In this document: piece after piece, positions 30,058 through 31,667 of the stretch | How positions within the stretch are numbered: position 1 is the stretch's first letter | How the letters are laid out: each line of letters starts with the position of its first letter | Source: an uncultured Collinsella sp. | GTDB taxonomy: Bacteria > Actinomycetota > Coriobacteriia > Coriobacteriales > Coriobacteriaceae | Length of the DNA stretch: 31,667 nucleotides | Reading direction: 5' to 3' | Assembly (NCBI GenBank): GCA_900545835.1 | Contig: URBB01000006.1 | Location: forward strand, 1-31,667 | Program-made: the position numbers and the translations under genes | Notes under the pieces: generated by a model | Told to the model about the DNA's origin: nothing | Databases searched by the model: none | What the model saw: only the letters and a program-made list of their open reading frames with translations

Positions 30058-31476
30058 CTAGAAGATCTGGCGCAGGTCTCCGCGGTTGAGGGCTTCGTCG
30101 AAGAGGTGCTTGAATACCACGCTGCCGTGCAGGCCGTCGTGCTCGAACTCGTTGGTCACCCAGGCATGCGAGTTGCCCACGCGGCTGAGCGTATCAAGCT
30201 GCAGGCCCGAATCCACGTACATGTCGTCGAAATACACCGCGGCCTGCAGGGGCACCTCGTTGCACGCCAGTCGCTGCGGGTCGTAGATCTTGTCCCAGCT
30301 GGTGTCTTCCATCAGCAGGTCCATGGCGGGCTTGAAGGGCTTGAGCTCGGGCATCTGCTCGAACATCCACGGGAACATGGCCTCGCCGGTAAACATGAGC
30401 GGGCGCGCGAGTGTGTCGAACTCGGCACGACGGGCCTTCTCCTCTGCTGCGGCCCAGCGAATGGGCATGGTGTCGCCGTCGGCGTAGATAAACTCCTGCA
30501 GTGTCCAGTACAGCGGGTTCGTGCGTGTGTTGGTGCGCTCGAAGGCGCGCATCAAAAAGCTGTCGGATACCGAGGAGCCGCAGCTCAGCGTACCGTCGCC
30601 AGTAACAAAAGCGTGATCGATAGTCCAATGCATGCGCTCAAAGCTCGGCTTCATGCCAAAGTCGCTGCCCATGAGCTGTAGGCGCTCGACCGTCATCGGC
30701 GAGCCGTCGGGCAGCACGGGCTTCTGAGCCTCGAGCGCATCGGCCAGGGCTGCCACGCGCTCGACGTCAGCGGGATAGCGGTCATAATACTGCTGCGTCT
30801 TGGCGGCCATGCGCGGGAAGGTGTGCGCGTAGACCTCGCTTGCGCTCGCCGGTACGTGGGGGATGCCGCCGCAGGTAAAGCTCGCCGCCACGCCCTCGGG
30901 GAAGAGCGACAGGTAGCTCAGCGTCAAAAAACCGCCGTAGCTTTGGCCGAGCGTGACCCACGGCTTGCCGCCAAAGCCCACTAGGCGCAGGTACTCAAAA
31001 TCGCGCACGATGGAGCTGGCAAGATGGCGCTTGAGGAAATCCGCCTGCGAGCGTGCTGTATCGGCGCCGGCGGCCGTTGCGCGATCACCCAGTGCCTTGA
31101 TCGTGCGTCCGTCCACGCAGCTACTGCGTCCGGTGCCGCGCTGGTCGGGAAGGACCACGCGGAAGTGCTTGACGGCCTCCTCGATCCAGCCGTCGCTTGT
31201 GGGCGACAGCGGACGTGGGCTCTCGCCGCCGGGGCCGCCCTGCAAAAACAGGAGCAGCGGCAGATCGTCGTTGATGCGGTCGGGCGCGCTAACCACGCGG
31301 TAGAAGAGCTTGATGCTCTCGGGCGCGCCGGCGATGGGTGCCGGCATGGCGCCGCGGCGCATGGTACTGCCGACGGCCAGGAGCATCGGCTCCAGGCCGC
31401 GCCAGTCAAGGGGGACGTCGATGCTGTGGTCCTCGACGTAAAGGCCGGGGACGTGGTACGAAGTGATGAGGGCCAT
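30058..31476 (-). CDS. Alpha/beta hydrolase, proline iminopeptidase-like (S33)
   Basis: A 472-residue serine hydrolase. FLQGGPGGESPRP (about 78-89) is the oxyanion HGGPG-type loop of the S33 family, VVLPDQRGTGRSS (about 107-119) the conserved DQRGxGxS segment, and LGQSYGGFLTLSYLS holds the nucleophile S179. The cap domain lies in the middle (about 220-330), and the last His is in EHDGLHGS near the C-terminus. It probably cleaves N-terminal Pro or small residues from peptides, but S33-like proteins also hydrolyse esters. I chose the ATG at 31476, with GGAAG at 7 bases; an upstream ATG at 31557 would add 27 residues across the divergent promoter region. It converges on proB. Confidence 0.85.
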   Translation of the reverse strand: MALITSYHVPGLYVEDHSIDVPLDWRGLEPMLLAVGSTMRRGAMPAPIAGAPESIKLFYRVVSAPDRINDDLPLLLFLQGGPGGESPRPLSPTSDGWIEEAVKHFRVVLPDQRGTGRSSCVDGRTIKALGDRATAAGADTARSQADFLKRHLASSIVRDFEYLRLVGFGGKPWVTLGQSYGGFLTLSYLSLFPEGVAASFTCGGIPHVPASASEVYAHTFPRMAAKTQQYYDRYPADVERVAALADALEAQKPVLPDGSPMTVERLQLMGSDFGMKPSFERMHWTIDHAFVTGDGTLSCGSSVSDSFLMRAFERTNTRTNPLYWTLQEFIYADGDTMPIRWAAAEEKARRAEFDTLARPLMFTGEAMFPWMFEQMPELKPFKPAMDLLMEDTSWDKIYDPQRLACNEVPLQAAVYFDDMYVDSGLQLDTLSRVGNSHAWVTNEFEHDGLHGSVVFKHLFDEALNRGDLRQIF

Positions 31477-31588
31477 GTGAGTCTTCCGTTCGTTGCGGTG
31501 TTTCGGGTTGACCAATTCTACAGCCGCGGGCGAGGCCATGCGCAAATCGGCTACCATGGTTGCAAACTTCTAGGAGAAAGGGCCGCCC

Positions 31589-31628
31589 ATGTCGGTCGAT
31601 ATAGCCACGTATGTCCACGATCTTGCCG
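31589..31628 (+). CDS. Truncated gene start (13 residues before the adapter)
   Basis: An ATG at 31589-31591 behind AGGAGAAAGG begins a frame reading MSVDIATYVHDLA. It is divergent from the S33 hydrolase. At 31629 the genomic sequence ends in synthetic adapter, so the rest of the gene is missing and no function can be assigned. Confidence 0.6.
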
Positions 31629-31667
31629 CTGTCTCTTATACACATCTCCGAGCCCACGAGACTGGAG
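31629..31667. other. Illumina Nextera adapter at the contig end
   Basis: 31629-31647 equals the Nextera transposase mosaic end in read-through orientation (CTGTCTCTTATACACATCT). The next 15 bases, CCGAGCCCACGAGAC, are the i7-side adapter, and TGGAG is probably the first part of an index. On the - strand this translates to SEMCIRDS, a known adapter-derived peptide artefact, so a frame starting there (31657 to 31406) is not a gene. Confidence 0.97.

Noticed and set aside
31406..31657. 83-residue - strand frame starting MGSEMCIRDS
   Set aside because: Its first residues are translated from the Nextera adapter; it is a known artefact and overlaps the divergent promoter region.
1..31667. CRISPR array, prophage, plasmid or toxin-antitoxin locus
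   Set aside because: No regularly spaced direct repeats, no phage, integrase, replication or toxin-type proteins were seen in any frame; the window is ordinary chromosomal content apart from the intergenic repeats.

Overview
The window looks like a chromosomal contig from a high-GC Gram-positive gut bacterium of the class Coriobacteriia, most probably Collinsella. The basis is the GC-rich coding sequence, the gene content, and short intergenic hairpin repeats with a GTGCCTGTCCCC / GGGGACAGGCAC loop, which I associate with Collinsella genomes from memory. It is mostly housekeeping and central metabolism. No phage, plasmid, CRISPR or defence locus is visible. The right end is not genomic: the last 39 bases are an Illumina Nextera adapter that interrupts a gene start.

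Layout. 1-430 is a gene-free, AT-richer stretch. 432-1400 (-) is a DnaQ-like exonuclease. 1573-2673 (+) is a predicted heavy-metal/manganese exporter with a His-rich loop. 2839-3924 (-) carries a YaiI/YqxD protein and an HdeD-like membrane protein, translationally coupled. 4160-6109 (+) has a nitroreductase and two tandem histidine phosphatases. 6239-8179 (-) is an M20 peptidase followed by a reduced DUF1015-like protein. 8357-10714 (-) is serC-serA (serine synthesis). 10941-12542 (-) is a K+/H+ antiporter with two TrkA-C domains. 12796-13635 (+) is a metallophosphoesterase. 13636-13943 is a repeat-rich gap with a MITE-like inverted repeat. 13944-15518 (-) is a polysaccharide flippase. 15698-19191 (+) has L-lactate permease and ATP-dependent PEP carboxykinase. 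19419-22132 (+) has a B3/4-domain protein, a MarR regulator, a DegV lipid-binding protein and a short MGMT-type alkyltransferase, several separated by one hairpin repeat family. 22534-24953 (-) has trpS and a WecA/TagO-type sugar-phosphate transferase, with a possible 6S-like RNA upstream. 25477-29958 (+) has a PflX-like radical SAM protein, tRNA-Ala(CGC), a tail-anchored coiled-coil protein, pncB and proB. 30058-31476 (-) is an S33-type alpha/beta hydrolase. 31589-31628 (+) is a gene start cut off by the adapter.

How the genes fit together. Lactate permease plus PEP carboxykinase suggests lactate use and anaplerotic or gluconeogenic flux. serC-serA and proB are amino-acid synthesis, pncB is NAD salvage, and WecA/TagO with the MOP flippase are envelope polysaccharide functions. 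The main unexplained content is intergenic: three hairpin families sharing a GGGAC core and sitting mostly at gene 3' ends; a promoter-plus-terminator unit before the B3/4 gene that looks like an attenuator or small RNA; a possible 6S-like RNA; and a LacI-type palindrome before pckA.
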